64,000 nucleotides of DNA from CmP2 sp052084925 (lineage in GTDB: Bacteria > Actinomycetota > Actinomycetes > Actinomycetales > Micrococcaceae). Position 1 is the stretch's first letter, and the number at the start of each line of letters is the position of its first letter. The position numbers were made by a program, and so were the translations under genes. Positions 34,271-43,024 of this stretch are shown here, piece after piece. A model generated the notes under the pieces. The model ran no database searches. It was given only the letters and a program-made list of their open reading frames with translations, and was not told the origin of the DNA. The stretch is from the NCBI GenBank assembly GCA_052084925.1, contig JBQDEV010000011.1, positions 1-64,000 on the forward strand, in the 5' to 3' direction.

Positions 34271-34642
34271 CTAGGGGCGGCGAGTGGCGCCGATGATCAG
34301 TGATGCGCTGCCGAGCACAGTGAGCAGGAGAGCGGTTCCACTGTGTTGTTGCCGTCCCGTCATGCACGTCATTTGCAGGTCGGTGGAAAGCCCGTCGAAG
34401 CGTTCTCGGGGGGCGTTGCCCTGGACACGGTCGTCTCCGAATGCTGCGGACGCACACGAGATGTTCATGGTCCAGTTATCGGCGCTGACTTCATCGCCGG
34501 TCGGCGGAGTGAAGAACAGGATCGCTGCGGCAAGGAAGAGGATCGTACCGAGTCCAAAGCCAGCAATGGCACCGCCTTTTCGCCGATAGGGCGTCGTCTC
34601 CGCCTGCGAGATGGTCCGGCCCGTGTCGGCGGTCTGATTCAC
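34271..34642 (-). CDS. hypothetical membrane protein, two segments
   Basis: 123 residues from the GTG at 34642, chosen because GGAG lies 8 bases upstream; the frame could extend to 34729. Hydrophobic segments are at about 23-45 and 98-117. Between them is an extracytoplasmic loop with three cysteines (NISCASAAF..LQMTCMTG), possibly disulfide-bonded. Function unknown. It sits between two other unknown genes on the same strand. Confidence 0.55.
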   Translation of the reverse strand: MNQTADTGRTISQAETTPYRRKGGAIAGFGLGTILFLAAAILFFTPPTGDEVSADNWTMNISCASAAFGDDRVQGNAPRERFDGLSTDLQMTCMTGRQQHSGTALLLTVLGSASLIIGATRRP

Positions 34643-34853
34643 AGTACTGTCTCCGAAGAACTCGTGTGCGGTGGCAACGGACAATCCCACCTCTTTGCCG
34701 GATTCTGGCACGAGCGACGGTAAGTCCACGACTAGTGTAGCGAGACGACCACCAAAGGCGAGTGAAACTGGGACTGGTTAGACCATATTGTGAAGACTAC
34801 TCCGAAACGGTGGCACGGATTAGTGGATCAGCCCGTGGCTTGTTTCTCGTTGA

Positions 34854-35366
34854 TTAGTACGTCGAGTAGAACCTTGATGTTTTTGAGACCGCCCCGCGGG
34901 TATCTTCCCGGCTCAGGGTCGGTGTCGTTCCTGTGGGCGAGTTCTCAACAAAGTTGGCCTGGATAATGAGGTTCTCTTGTACCGTGCTGATGCTATGACT
35001 CGTTATGTCGAGATCTTCAGAGAGGGCACCGGAAGCAGCCTGGCGAACATACTCTCGCCCGGAGTCGTTGAAGGTTTCCACGGTGAGGGAGTCGTTGTGT
35101 TCGCTGCTGAATTCTTGCCGTTCAGTCGCCGCCTCATTGAGCTCTTCGGCGACTGAAGCACTCAGTAAAGAGGTCACCATGTAGTGCTGGGTGATCTTGG
35201 CTTCCGCATTCTCGTCCCAGTAAATGACGTCGTCGTGAACATCGTCGGCGTTACTGAGCTCCTCGTAATTCTCGCGCAGTTCAGCGCAAGGAGAGCCAGA
35301 ATCCTGCGAACCGGATTGGTTTCGCTGGTCGAGATCTCGACGAGTCTCATCGTCGACATTCGTCAT
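34854..35366 (-). CDS. hypothetical acidic protein
   Basis: 170 residues, polar and acidic, not recognised. A helical stretch around residues 60-110 (LLSASVAEELNEAATERQEF..) is the only clear structural feature. There is no evident signal peptide in the frame and no strong ribosome site at the ATG, so the start is uncertain. It is the first gene of the three-gene unknown group. Confidence 0.5.
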   Translation of the reverse strand: MTNVDDETRRDLDQRNQSGSQDSGSPCAELRENYEELSNADDVHDDVIYWDENAEAKITQHYMVTSLLSASVAEELNEAATERQEFSSEHNDSLTVETFNDSGREYVRQAASGALSEDLDITSHSISTVQENLIIQANFVENSPTGTTPTLSREDTRGAVSKTSRFYSTY

Positions 35367-35527
35367 GGGATCGATGGACGTTCGCGAAAAGAACTTACCC
35401 GGAATACTGACGAATGATTATGCCCTCGATCTCAGGCGAGGGGTGGTCTGGCACTGGCGTAAAATGTGAGGAACGGACGTGCGGCCACGTCGCAAACCTC
35501 TAATTGCTGACAAGGATGGATGCCACC

Positions 35528-36379
35528 GTGGGAAAGAAGAAACACCGCAAGAAACACGGTTCGTCCTCGAAGGGTGCTGCGTCGGCCCAGCCTCGTTCGG
35601 ACCGCCCTCGCCCGATGCGAAAGATCGGTCTGCGCTCAGGATTCACCGCGATGACGGTGCAAGAGGTGGAGGCGATTTCTCCCACCGTCCAGCGTGTGGT
35701 GCTGTCGCCGACGGACCCGGGCCAACGTCCAGAATCCCAGCAGCTCGTGGGCGAGTATGTGCGCGTGGTGGTGCCGCCCAGCGGTAGCACGGCGATTCCT
35801 GAACCCCAGTGGCGTGAAGGCAAACACGGAGTGTGGCCGGTCTGGGCGAAGCCGGCACCGCCGTCGCGGAAATACACCATCCGTCAGCATTGGCCGGACT
35901 CTGGTGCGATCGAAATTAACGTGACCTTGCACGACAAAGGGCCCGGAACAGAGTGGGCCCGTACCGTTGCTCCGGGAGACTCCAGCTACGTTCTGGGTCC
36001 GAAATCTGGTTACCGCGTCTCCAACGACTACGACTTCTATCTGATGGTGTGCGACGAGACCGGCCTACCTGGTGTGGCCCGGTGGTTGGAACAGTTGCCG
36101 TCGACCGCGCAGGGTCAGGTTTTCGTTCAAGCACCCAGCGCGGAGTCCTTCCAGCAACTCTCAGCGCCACCGCGGTTGACTGTGACGTGGCTCAGCCTGG
36201 ACGAGAATCTCGCTGACGCTGTCATGGCACTTCCGCGCCCGGAGGGGGAAGCCTTCGCCTGGATCGCAGGCGAGTCCACCGCGATCCGTCCGCTACGTCG
36301 CTGGATACGCGACACGTGGGAGCTCGACAAAGCTGACGGGTACTCGTCCGGATATTGGAAGGACAAGTCGCGGCGCTAG
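35528..36379 (+). CDS. siderophore-interacting protein (FAD-binding ferric reductase)
   Basis: 283 residues from the GTG at 35528 (AAGGA upstream); ATG 35516 is an alternative 4 codons earlier. After a basic leader (GKKKHRKKH) comes the ViuB/SIP fold: EYVRVVVPPSG, PPSRKYTIRQHWPDSGAIEINVTLHDKGPGTEWARTVAPGDSSYVLGPKSGY for FAD, then the C-terminal NAD(P)H part with AWIAGESTAIRPLRRWI. These proteins reduce ferric siderophores in the cytoplasm to release iron. No siderophore transporter is adjacent. It overlaps the convergent histidine kinase gene by 4 bp. Confidence 0.88.
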   Translation: MGKKKHRKKHGSSSKGAASAQPRSDRPRPMRKIGLRSGFTAMTVQEVEAISPTVQRVVLSPTDPGQRPESQQLVGEYVRVVVPPSGSTAIPEPQWREGKHGVWPVWAKPAPPSRKYTIRQHWPDSGAIEINVTLHDKGPGTEWARTVAPGDSSYVLGPKSGYRVSNDYDFYLMVCDETGLPGVARWLEQLPSTAQGQVFVQAPSAESFQQLSAPPRLTVTWLSLDENLADAVMALPRPEGEAFAWIAGESTAIRPLRRWIRDTWELDKADGYSSGYWKDKSRR

Positions 36380-37578
36380 ACGGGGAAAGACACCCCAACG
36401 AGCCATTGTCCGCCGACCCTACCGATGCTGGCTTCGCCGCCCAGCAACTGAACTCGTTCTCGGATGCCGATGAGTCCCTGCCCCGAGGACAGCTCTTCAT
36501 TTCGCGGTCGGGTCGGTACGTGTTTCGGCAATTCTGACGCGAAACTGAGATCCACGTGTTCGTCGTCGCGATCCAGGGTGATGCGGATAGTAGAAGCCGG
36601 TCGGGCGTACTTGAGGGCGTTTGTCGAGCACTCCTGCAGGATGCGCAGGACGGCATCGACCGTGGAGACGCTGAGGGGAGGCTGCTCTTGCAGATTTGAG
36701 GAGAGCTCTACTGAGAAGTCGAATTCCTGCAGCCTCGTCACCACGTGGCTGAGACCCTCCTCAACGCTGTGTGATTCGAGTCGACTTCCTGTCACCGTGC
36801 CGAAAGGCGAGTCGTTGGTGCGCAACACGTCCAGGAGCTTCCGTAGCTCAATGAGGGCCTCGCGGCTGAGTCCCTTGATCTCGGTGAGCGCTTCCTGGAG
36901 TTCTCCAATGCGCTGACTATGAGCGCGACTGCCGGCCACCAGCGTCATGCTGGTCAGCTGATTGGCAACGATATCGTGCAGGTCGCGAGCCAGCGACTCA
37001 CGTTCTCGGGCGCGGATCAGCAGTTTCTGCTCCTCCAGTTCCTGATTACGTGCTTCGGCGACGAGCATGGCCTGCCGGAAACGACCGATCACGTACCCAA
37101 CACAAGCGACGGGCACACCGATAACTGCGGCTGCTTGCACCATGGAGAGGTCTTCATGGACCAAGATGGACACGACGAACGCCCACACGGTCAGCGAGAG
37201 CGTGCCTGTGGTCATTAGCAGCGCGGTGCCGCAGATGAAGATCATGGCCACGGTCACGCCGAAGGAGATGAGTAGCGCGCCTCCCGAGGACGTCAGCCAA
37301 GCCAGCGTGATGCTGCTGACCAGGAAGATGAGAAAACCGAGCCACGGGCGACGACTGACTATGGCCGCGGCGGAGTAGGACAAAAGTGACGCAAGAACGA
37401 CCAGAACGTCATGCGGATTTTCCAGAGACCGGTTTCGTAGAGTGTCGGTTGTCATGACCGCGGCATAAATTGCCAGGACGATCGTGATCCACAGTGATAG
37501 GGGTCCCGCGCTGACACCTCGACTCCAAGCAACGAATTCGTCGCGGCTTCGGAAACGTTCGGGGATCACGCACTCCAC
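36376..37578 (-). CDS. sensor histidine kinase, NarL-partner (HisKA_3) type
   Basis: 400 residues from GTG 37578. Five or six membrane segments occupy residues about 25-170 with only short loops, so there is no large extracellular sensor domain. The dimerisation motif RDLHDIVANQL (phospho-His) is near 220, the N-box ILQECSTNALKYA near 320 and the G-box GQGLIGIRERVQLLGG near 370. The membrane-embedded sensor resembles the layout of kinases that detect small peptides or cell-envelope stress. It follows the peptide gene by 36 bp and the response-regulator gene on the same strand. Confidence 0.88.
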   Translation of the reverse strand: MECVIPERFRSRDEFVAWSRGVSAGPLSLWITIVLAIYAAVMTTDTLRNRSLENPHDVLVVLASLLSYSAAAIVSRRPWLGFLIFLVSSITLAWLTSSGGALLISFGVTVAMIFICGTALLMTTGTLSLTVWAFVVSILVHEDLSMVQAAAVIGVPVACVGYVIGRFRQAMLVAEARNQELEEQKLLIRARERESLARDLHDIVANQLTSMTLVAGSRAHSQRIGELQEALTEIKGLSREALIELRKLLDVLRTNDSPFGTVTGSRLESHSVEEGLSHVVTRLQEFDFSVELSSNLQEQPPLSVSTVDAVLRILQECSTNALKYARPASTIRITLDRDDEHVDLSFASELPKHVPTRPRNEELSSGQGLIGIRERVQLLGGEASIGRVGGQWLVGVSFPV

Positions 37579-37614
37579 TCTAGTCGGGAGTTACTGATGC
37601 CGTCCGATCAGAAT

Positions 37615-37812
37615 CTAACAGCCCTTATAGATGGGGCGAATCAATCGGCAGAAGGTGTCTGTGATCCACATCGGGGTCAAGACTCCGACGGCAGCAGGAG
37701 CGACGCTGATCGTGGTCGGAGTGGCCGCAGCGGTGGCGGACACTCCGAGGAACCCCGTTGAAGCGAGGGAAGCTGCTGCCAGAGACGAAGCGAGGGTGGT
37801 GGTGAGTGACAT
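37615..37812 (-). CDS. small secreted peptide precursor encoded between regulator and kinase
   Basis: 65 residues from the ATG at 37810-37812, with AAAGG 8 bases upstream. Residues 1-30 form an Ala/Ser/Leu-rich signal peptide with a probable cleavage after the Ala run near 28-30. The mature part of about 35 residues ends ..DTFCRLIRPIYKGC, with just two cysteines, Cys55 and the C-terminal residue Cys65, enclosing a basic, hydrophobic loop. A disulfide- or other Cys-closed ring is predicted. Its place between a response regulator and a peptide-sensor-like kinase suggests a signal for that kinase; a bacteriocin-like product is the alternative. No maturation or export enzyme is adjacent. Confidence 0.7.
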   Translation of the reverse strand: MSLTTTLASSLAAASLASTGFLGVSATAAATPTTISVAPAAVGVLTPMWITDTFCRLIRPIYKGC

Positions 37813-37846
37813 GGTTCTAGCCTTTCGATGGGGAGTGCAATGAGAC

Positions 37847-38557
37847 CTAGGAAGGACGAGAAGGAAGACGGCGGCTGCCGCCCAAACGCGGCGACGCGAG
37901 TCCCCATTCCACAGCTCGAACGAGAAGCTGCACTCGATCGCGAACCTGGAGCTTCTCACATGCTCTGCTCAGGTGTAACTTGACCGAACCTTCTGAGATG
38001 AACAGTGCTTCAGCAATCTCGCGGTTGCTCTTGCCGGTTGCCAAGAGTTCGACGACGGCTTGTTCGCGTTCTTGCAGCTCGGGAATGTCGTCGGGAGTTG
38101 GCTTTGGTTCGCGGTATGGATCATCAATGACGTGTTGGGAGAGCAACTTCACCACGGACGGCGAGACAACCATGGTGTTGGTGAGAACCTGACGGATCGC
38201 CTCGACAATCTCGTCCGGAGCCGCATCTTTGACCAAGTAGCCCGAGGCTCCTGCCCGTAGAGCTGCGATAACCCAGTCGGTGGACGCGAAGGTGGTGAGG
38301 GCCAGCGTCTTGATCTGAGGGAGTGCCTGCAGATCCTCGATCAGTTCGACGCCGTTCCGGACCGGCATATCGAGATCGGTGAGAACCACATCCGGCTGGG
38401 TTTCCCGTGCCAATTCGAGGGCCTCGCTGCCGTTTTTGGCCTGGCCGACAACGTGCATCTGAGGCTCTTGCTCGATCAGTTCTGAGATAGCACGCAACAT
38501 CAGTGGCTGGTCGTCAGCGACGACGACTCTAATGGTGGCGGTCTCGTGATCGGGCAT
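37847..38557 (-). CDS. response regulator, NarL/LuxR type
   Basis: 236 residues. The receiver domain has VVVADDQPL (acidic pocket), the phospho-acceptor in VVLTDLDMPVRNG near residue 60, and the Lys in GYLVKDAAPDEI. The C-terminal LuxR HTH reads LQEREQAVVELLATGKSNREIAEALFISEGSVKLHLSRACEKLQVRDRVQLL. It is followed by the peptide gene (34 bp) and the kinase gene, so regulator, peptide and kinase form one operon. The ATG has AGAGGAA upstream. Confidence 0.9.
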   Translation of the reverse strand: MPDHETATIRVVVADDQPLMLRAISELIEQEPQMHVVGQAKNGSEALELARETQPDVVLTDLDMPVRNGVELIEDLQALPQIKTLALTTFASTDWVIAALRAGASGYLVKDAAPDEIVEAIRQVLTNTMVVSPSVVKLLSQHVIDDPYREPKPTPDDIPELQEREQAVVELLATGKSNREIAEALFISEGSVKLHLSRACEKLQVRDRVQLLVRAVEWGLASPRLGGSRRLPSRPS

Positions 38558-38589
38558 TCAGGTTCCTCTAGTGCGGCGGACGTTTCAGT

Positions 38590-38796
38590 TTAGTGGCGTT
38601 GGGTGGCCAGTATCGGGATCAGCGCCTTCAGCACACAGGTGGTGACGAGGAACAATCCTGCGAACCAAGCGATGGCGGTCAGTGTGGGGTCACTGATAAC
38701 GCCGGCGAACTGCACACCCACGAGGGCGACAAGGAGAATGCCAGCCACGATGAAGTACGCGACGTTCTGCTGTCGTGCGTCGAGTTTGTCTGTCAT
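38590..38796 (-). CDS. small membrane protein, two segments
   Basis: 68 residues with hydrophobic segments at about 12-32 and 39-59 and short polar ends. Function unknown. It ends 32 bp before the response-regulator start on the same strand, so it is probably the first gene of the signalling operon, for example as an immunity, export or accessory protein. That role is inference. Confidence 0.65.
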   Translation of the reverse strand: MTDKLDARQQNVAYFIVAGILLVALVGVQFAGVISDPTLTAIAWFAGLFLVTTCVLKALIPILATQRH

Positions 38797-38940
38797 GTGC
38801 CTTCCTTGTCGTGTTGAGAGAGTTCGGAACGAATCGATGGTGCAATTCGACAGTAAATTGAAGCTCTGCTTCAGGGCAATGCAGTGTAGCGAGGTCTAGA
38901 CGTTCGTCTAATGCGCGATGTGGCCTTCCGGGGCGGCGGG

Positions 38941-39345
38941 TCACATCGCGCCGCTGCGGACGAGTGCCTCCACGATCAGGGCAGCTGTGATGGTCACGGT
39001 CGTACCGGTAAGGACGATGAGCGTCATCGTGCAGCGCCGTATCAGCCGCCGCGATGAGTGTGAGCGAGCGCTGTTGAGCGTGATCGTCGGCGCCGGGAAA
39101 AAGCCACGCGCAATGTCGAGCTCGGTGACGAGGTGCCCCTGCCCGTGGACGTGCACATGGTCGTGAGCGGAACCTTCGTGTTCGACGTAGTCAGAAGGCG
39201 GAAAGGCCTCTGTACAGGGGGCCGGTGGTGCGATCGCGGGGGCCTGCCAGGTGGTGGGTGCGGCGAGGACCGAACGGTGGTGGTGATGGCGCGCGTCGCA
39301 GCTGGGCCAGGGATGAGACGACCGGGGAGAGGACGAGTGCAGCAT
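38941..39345 (-). CDS. hypothetical His-rich protein with C-terminal membrane anchor
   Basis: 134 residues from the ATG at 39343-39345, preceded by GAGAGGAA. The N-terminal part is rich in Ser, Pro and His (DARHHHHRS; later HDHVHVHGQGH), and a single hydrophobic segment near 112-130 ends the protein. The His clusters could bind Ni, Zn or Cu, but no family is recognised. The good ribosome site is the main reason to accept it as a gene. Confidence 0.5.
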   Translation of the reverse strand: MLHSSSPRSSHPWPSCDARHHHHRSVLAAPTTWQAPAIAPPAPCTEAFPPSDYVEHEGSAHDHVHVHGQGHLVTELDIARGFFPAPTITLNSARSHSSRRLIRRCTMTLIVLTGTTVTITAALIVEALVRSGAM

Positions 39346-39543
39346 GGCGTTCCTCTCGGGCGGGCGGTGAGCAGTGAGTTTCTTGGTGTGGGGTGGTGCT
39401 GGCATCGTCCCTACAGGAAGGACGAGCCAGCGAACCAGCATGATTGAACTGTGGCAGTCAAGGCGGGACAGCTCAAGGGGTCTGCCTCAAGTTTCGCCGT
39501 TTGTCTCAGAGGTTTGGCCGAAGGTGGCCGGTCGAGCACACAT

Positions 39544-39592
39544 CGACGGCGGGTGCCCGCCCTCGTGGTGAGGTGGCGGGCACCCGCCGTCG
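39544..39592 (-). terminator. 18-bp perfect hairpin downstream of purL
   Basis: CGACGGCGGGTGCCCGCC (39544-39561) pairs exactly with 39575-39592 around a 13-base loop, 24 bp beyond the purL stop codon. It is the end of the purSQL transcript. Confidence 0.85.
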
Positions 39593-39615
39593 TGGGTGGC
39601 GTGCCGGTCGGTGCC

Positions 39616-41946
39616 TTAGCCCTGGTCGGCGAGGCCGAAGCGCTGCGGCAGGGTGTTGGCCCAGCGTTCACGCAGTTCGGTGATCGGCAGGGTGAACTGG
39701 TCCTGGACCTCCAGCGCGCCGGATTCGACGTCGACGACGCCCAGGCGCAGCACGGGGAAATCCCGTGCGGTGGTCATGTCCTTGAACCGGACCTCTTCGC
39801 TGCGGGGCACCGAGACCAGGGCGCGGGCTTGGGACTCGGAGAACAGCGCGGTGAAGGCATCGATCCCGTCGCGCTCGGTGAGCTCGGCCAGGTTGATCCG
39901 GGCACCGATGCCGAAGCGCAGCACCATCTCGGCCAGGGCCGCGCCGAGGCCGCCCTCGGAGAGGTCGTGGGCGGCGTCGATCATACCGTCGCGGGACATG
40001 TTGATCAGCAGCTCGCCGAGCAACTTCTCCCGGGCGAGGTCGACCTGCGGGGGCACCCCGCCGAGGTGGCCGCGCAGGTTGGCGAACTCCGAGCCGTCGA
40101 GCTCGTCGCGGGTGATGCCCAGCAGGTACACGGCCTGGCCGTCGGCGTCGCGCTGGAAGCCCGAGGGCGTGCGGCGGGCGACGTCGTCGAACTGGCCCAG
40201 GGTGGCGACCACCGGCGTCGGATGGATCGCCGTGGTTCCGGTCTGGTTGTACAGCGAGACGTTGCCGCCGGTCACCGGGACGCCCAGCTCGAGGCAGGCG
40301 TCCGAGAGGCCGCGCACGGCTTCGGCGAACTGCCACATCACGTCCGGGTCCTCGGGGGAGCCGAAGTTGAGGCAGTCCGAGACGGCCTTCGGCACCGCAC
40401 CCGTGGTGGCGAGGTTGCGGTAGGACTCCGCCAAGGCCTGCTGAGCACCCAGGTAGGGGTTCAGGTAGGAGTAGCGGTTGTTGCAGTCGGTGGAGACGGC
40501 GATGCCCATGCCGGTCTCCTCGTCGACGCGGATCACGCCGGCGTCATCGGGGGCGGCCAGGGCGGTGTTGCCGCGCACGTAGGAGTCGTACTGGGAGGTC
40601 ACCCAGGACTTGTCCGCGAGGTTCGGCTGGCTCATCAGCTCCAGCAGGGACTCGCGCAGCTCGCTGCCGGTACTCGGCAGGGACTGGGCCGCCTCGGAGG
40701 AGCGGAAGGTGTCAGCCTCCAGGGCGTCCTGGTAGTCGGGGCGCGCGTAGGGGCGCTCATACACGGGGCCGTCGTGGGCCACGGTGCGCGGGTCGACGTC
40801 GACGATGGTCTCGCCGTTCCAGTCGATGATCAGCCGACCGGTGTCGGTGACCTCGCCCAGCCAGGAGAACTCGACGTTCCACTTGGCCATGACCGCCTCG
40901 AACGCCTCCACGTTCTCGGGGGTGACCACCGCCATCATGCGTTCCTGGGATTCCGACATTAGGATCTCGCCCGGGGTCAGGGTGGGGTCGCGCAGCAGCA
41001 CATCGGTGAGCTCGACGTGCATGCCGCCCTCACCGTTGGAGGCCAGCTCGGAGGTGGCGCAGGAGATGCCGGCGGCGCCGAGGTCCTGGATGCCCTCGAC
41101 GAGGGAGCCCTTGAACAGCTCGAGGCAGCACTCGATGAGCACCTTCTCCGAGAAGGGGTCGCCCACCTGCACGGCGGGACGCTTGGATGGCTTGGAATCA
41201 TCGAACGACTCGGAGGCCAGCACGGAGGCGCCACCGATGCCGTCGCCGCCGGTGCGGGCGCCGAAGAGCACCACCTTGTTGCCCACGCCCGAGGCGTTGG
41301 CCAGGCGCAGATCCTCGTGGCGCAGCACACCCACGGCGAGGGCGTTGACGAGCGGGTTGCCCTGGTAGGTGGAGTCGAAGACCATCTCGCCACCGATGTT
41401 CGGTAGCCCCAGCGAGTTACCGTAGCCGCCGATGCCGGCGACCGCGCCGTGCATGACGCGGGCGGTGTCGGGGTGGTCGATGTCGCCGAAGCGCAGCGGG
41501 TCCATCACCGCGACGGGACGGGCGCCCATGGAGATGATGTCGCGCACGATGCCGCCGATGCCGGTGGCCGCACCCTGGTAAGGCTCCACGTAGGAGGGCG
41601 AGTTGTGGGACTCAATCTTGAAGGTCACGGCCCAGCCGTCGCCGAGGTCGGTCACGCCGGCGTTCTCGCCGATGCCGACCATCAGGTCCTTCTTCATCTC
41701 CTCGGTGAGCTTGTCGCCGAACTGGCGCAGGTGCACCTTGGAAGACTTGTAGGAGCAGTGCTCCGACCACATCACCGAATACATGGCCAGCTCAGCGGCG
41801 GTGGGGCGACGGTCGAGGATCCGCTTGATCTCCTCGAACTCGTTCTCCTTCAGGCCCAGCTCCGCCCACGGCAGCTCGGTGTCCGGGGTGGAGGCGGCGT
41901 TGACGACGGTGTCGATGTTGAACTCAGTAGTCACAGGGGTGGTCAC
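39616..41946 (-). CDS. purL: phosphoribosylformylglycinamidine synthase subunit PurL
   Basis: 776 residues, the small-PurL form that works with PurS and PurQ. It converts FGAR, ATP and PurQ-delivered ammonia to FGAM in purine synthesis. Visible conserved stretches: MYSVMWSEHCSYKSSKVHLRQF, the ATP-site FKIESHNSPSYVEPYQGAATGIGGIVRDI, and the C-terminal GVPVTGGNVSLYNQTG and AAHDLSEGGLGAALAEM. Its start overlaps the purQ end by 4 bp. It is the last gene of purS-purQ-purL. Confidence 0.96.
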   Translation of the reverse strand: MTTPVTTEFNIDTVVNAASTPDTELPWAELGLKENEFEEIKRILDRRPTAAELAMYSVMWSEHCSYKSSKVHLRQFGDKLTEEMKKDLMVGIGENAGVTDLGDGWAVTFKIESHNSPSYVEPYQGAATGIGGIVRDIISMGARPVAVMDPLRFGDIDHPDTARVMHGAVAGIGGYGNSLGLPNIGGEMVFDSTYQGNPLVNALAVGVLRHEDLRLANASGVGNKVVLFGARTGGDGIGGASVLASESFDDSKPSKRPAVQVGDPFSEKVLIECCLELFKGSLVEGIQDLGAAGISCATSELASNGEGGMHVELTDVLLRDPTLTPGEILMSESQERMMAVVTPENVEAFEAVMAKWNVEFSWLGEVTDTGRLIIDWNGETIVDVDPRTVAHDGPVYERPYARPDYQDALEADTFRSSEAAQSLPSTGSELRESLLELMSQPNLADKSWVTSQYDSYVRGNTALAAPDDAGVIRVDEETGMGIAVSTDCNNRYSYLNPYLGAQQALAESYRNLATTGAVPKAVSDCLNFGSPEDPDVMWQFAEAVRGLSDACLELGVPVTGGNVSLYNQTGTTAIHPTPVVATLGQFDDVARRTPSGFQRDADGQAVYLLGITRDELDGSEFANLRGHLGGVPPQVDLAREKLLGELLINMSRDGMIDAAHDLSEGGLGAALAEMVLRFGIGARINLAELTERDGIDAFTALFSESQARALVSVPRSEEVRFKDMTTARDFPVLRLGVVDVESGALEVQDQFTLPITELRERWANTLPQRFGLADQG

Positions 41947-42758
41947 AGGGCTCCTCCGGAAGTCTGGGCGACGGCGGTCAGCACCGAGGTGAAGACAGCG
42001 AGTCCGTCGGTGCCGGTGCGCAGACCGGCGGCGGAATCGGGCCCGAAGCCGGCTTCCACGGCATGCTCGGGGTGGGGCATCAGGCCGACGATGTTGCCGG
42101 CGCCGTTGGTGATACCGGCAATGTCGTTGCGGGAGCCGTTCGGGTTCCAGCCCACGTAGCGGAACACCACGCGGCCCTCGCCCTCCAGCTCGTCCAGGGT
42201 GTCGGCATCGGCGACGTACTGGCCGTCCTGGTTCTTCAGAACCACGGTGATCTCCTGGTCCTGCTCGAACTGCGAGGTCCAGGCCGTGTTGATGTTTTCC
42301 ACGCGCAGCGGCTGGTCGCGGGCAATGAAACGCAGGTGATCATTCTTGATCATGGACCCGGGCAGCAGGTGGGACTCGGTGAGAATCTGGAAGCCGTTGC
42401 AGATGCCCAGCACGGGCAGTGCGTTGGCCGAGCCGTCACCGGTGTCGCCGCCGGCTGCGTCGACAATCGCTTCCACGATGGGGGCGAAGCGGGCGATGGC
42501 TCCGGCGCGCAGGTAGTCGCCGTAGGAGAATCCGCCGGGGATGATCACGGCGTCGACACCGGCCAAGCTGCGGGAGGCCTGATCATCGGCGTGCCACAGG
42601 GAGACGGGCTCGCCGCCAGCTAGACGCACCGCGCGAGCGGCGTCGCCGTCGTCGAGGGTCCCGGGGAAGGTGACAATGCCGATCTTGGCGCCGGTCAGCG
42701 GGGTCTGCGCCGCGGAGTAGTCGCCGATCAGGGGCAGGTCATTCGCGGGGGCGGACAT
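41943..42758 (-). CDS. purQ: phosphoribosylformylglycinamidine synthase glutaminase subunit PurQ
   Basis: 271 residues, rather long for PurQ (about 225-235) because of an N-terminal extension of about 20 residues and an insertion after GIVEAIVDAAGGDTGDGSANALPV. The class I amidotransferase nucleophile is in VLGICNGFQIL and the catalytic His/Glu pair in LMPHPEHAVE. It hydrolyses glutamine and channels ammonia to PurL. Start and purS stop overlap by one base. Confidence 0.95.
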   Translation of the reverse strand: MSAPANDLPLIGDYSAAQTPLTGAKIGIVTFPGTLDDGDAARAVRLAGGEPVSLWHADDQASRSLAGVDAVIIPGGFSYGDYLRAGAIARFAPIVEAIVDAAGGDTGDGSANALPVLGICNGFQILTESHLLPGSMIKNDHLRFIARDQPLRVENINTAWTSQFEQDQEITVVLKNQDGQYVADADTLDELEGEGRVVFRYVGWNPNGSRNDIAGITNGAGNIVGLMPHPEHAVEAGFGPDSAAGLRTGTDGLAVFTSVLTAVAQTSGGAL

Positions 42759-43024
42759 CAGGCCTCACCAGCATTGTCGGAGACGACTTCCACATTCACC
42801 ACGTCTTCGATCACCGGGTTGGAGAGCATCTCCTCGGCGACGGTGCGGGCTTCGGCGAGCACCTGCTCGGTGACCTCACCGGAGACGGTGAGTTCGAAGC
42901 GCTTGCCCTGACGGACGGACTCGAAAGAGGTGAATCCGAGGCGGGGGAGGTTGGCGGCGATGGCTTTGCCCTGCGGATCCAGGATCTCTGGCTTGGGCAT
43001 GACATCAACGACGATGGTGGGCAT
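42758..43024 (-). CDS. purS: phosphoribosylformylglycinamidine synthase subunit PurS
   Basis: 88 residues from the ATG at 43022-43024, preceded by GGAG in ACAGGAGCATCGA. It follows the PurS pattern: VVDVMPKPEILDPQGKAIAANLPRLGF, VRQGKRFEL and a C-terminal VIEDVVNVEVV. PurS bridges PurL and PurQ. It is the first gene of the purine operon; the 200-bp spacer upstream should hold its promoter. Confidence 0.94.
   Translation of the reverse strand: MPTIVVDVMPKPEILDPQGKAIAANLPRLGFTSFESVRQGKRFELTVSGEVTEQVLAEARTVAEEMLSNPVIEDVVNVEVVSDNAGEA

Noticed and set aside
34271..35366. The three unknown genes as a type VII (ESX) secretion cluster
   Set aside because: No WXG motif, no EccC-like ATPase and no mycosin or membrane core genes are present.
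39451..40962. 503-codon plus-strand frame over purL
   Set aside because: It is an antisense shadow of a high-GC gene: purL on the opposite strand is complete with all motifs, and the translation of this frame is Val/Gly/His-rich with no recognisable domain.
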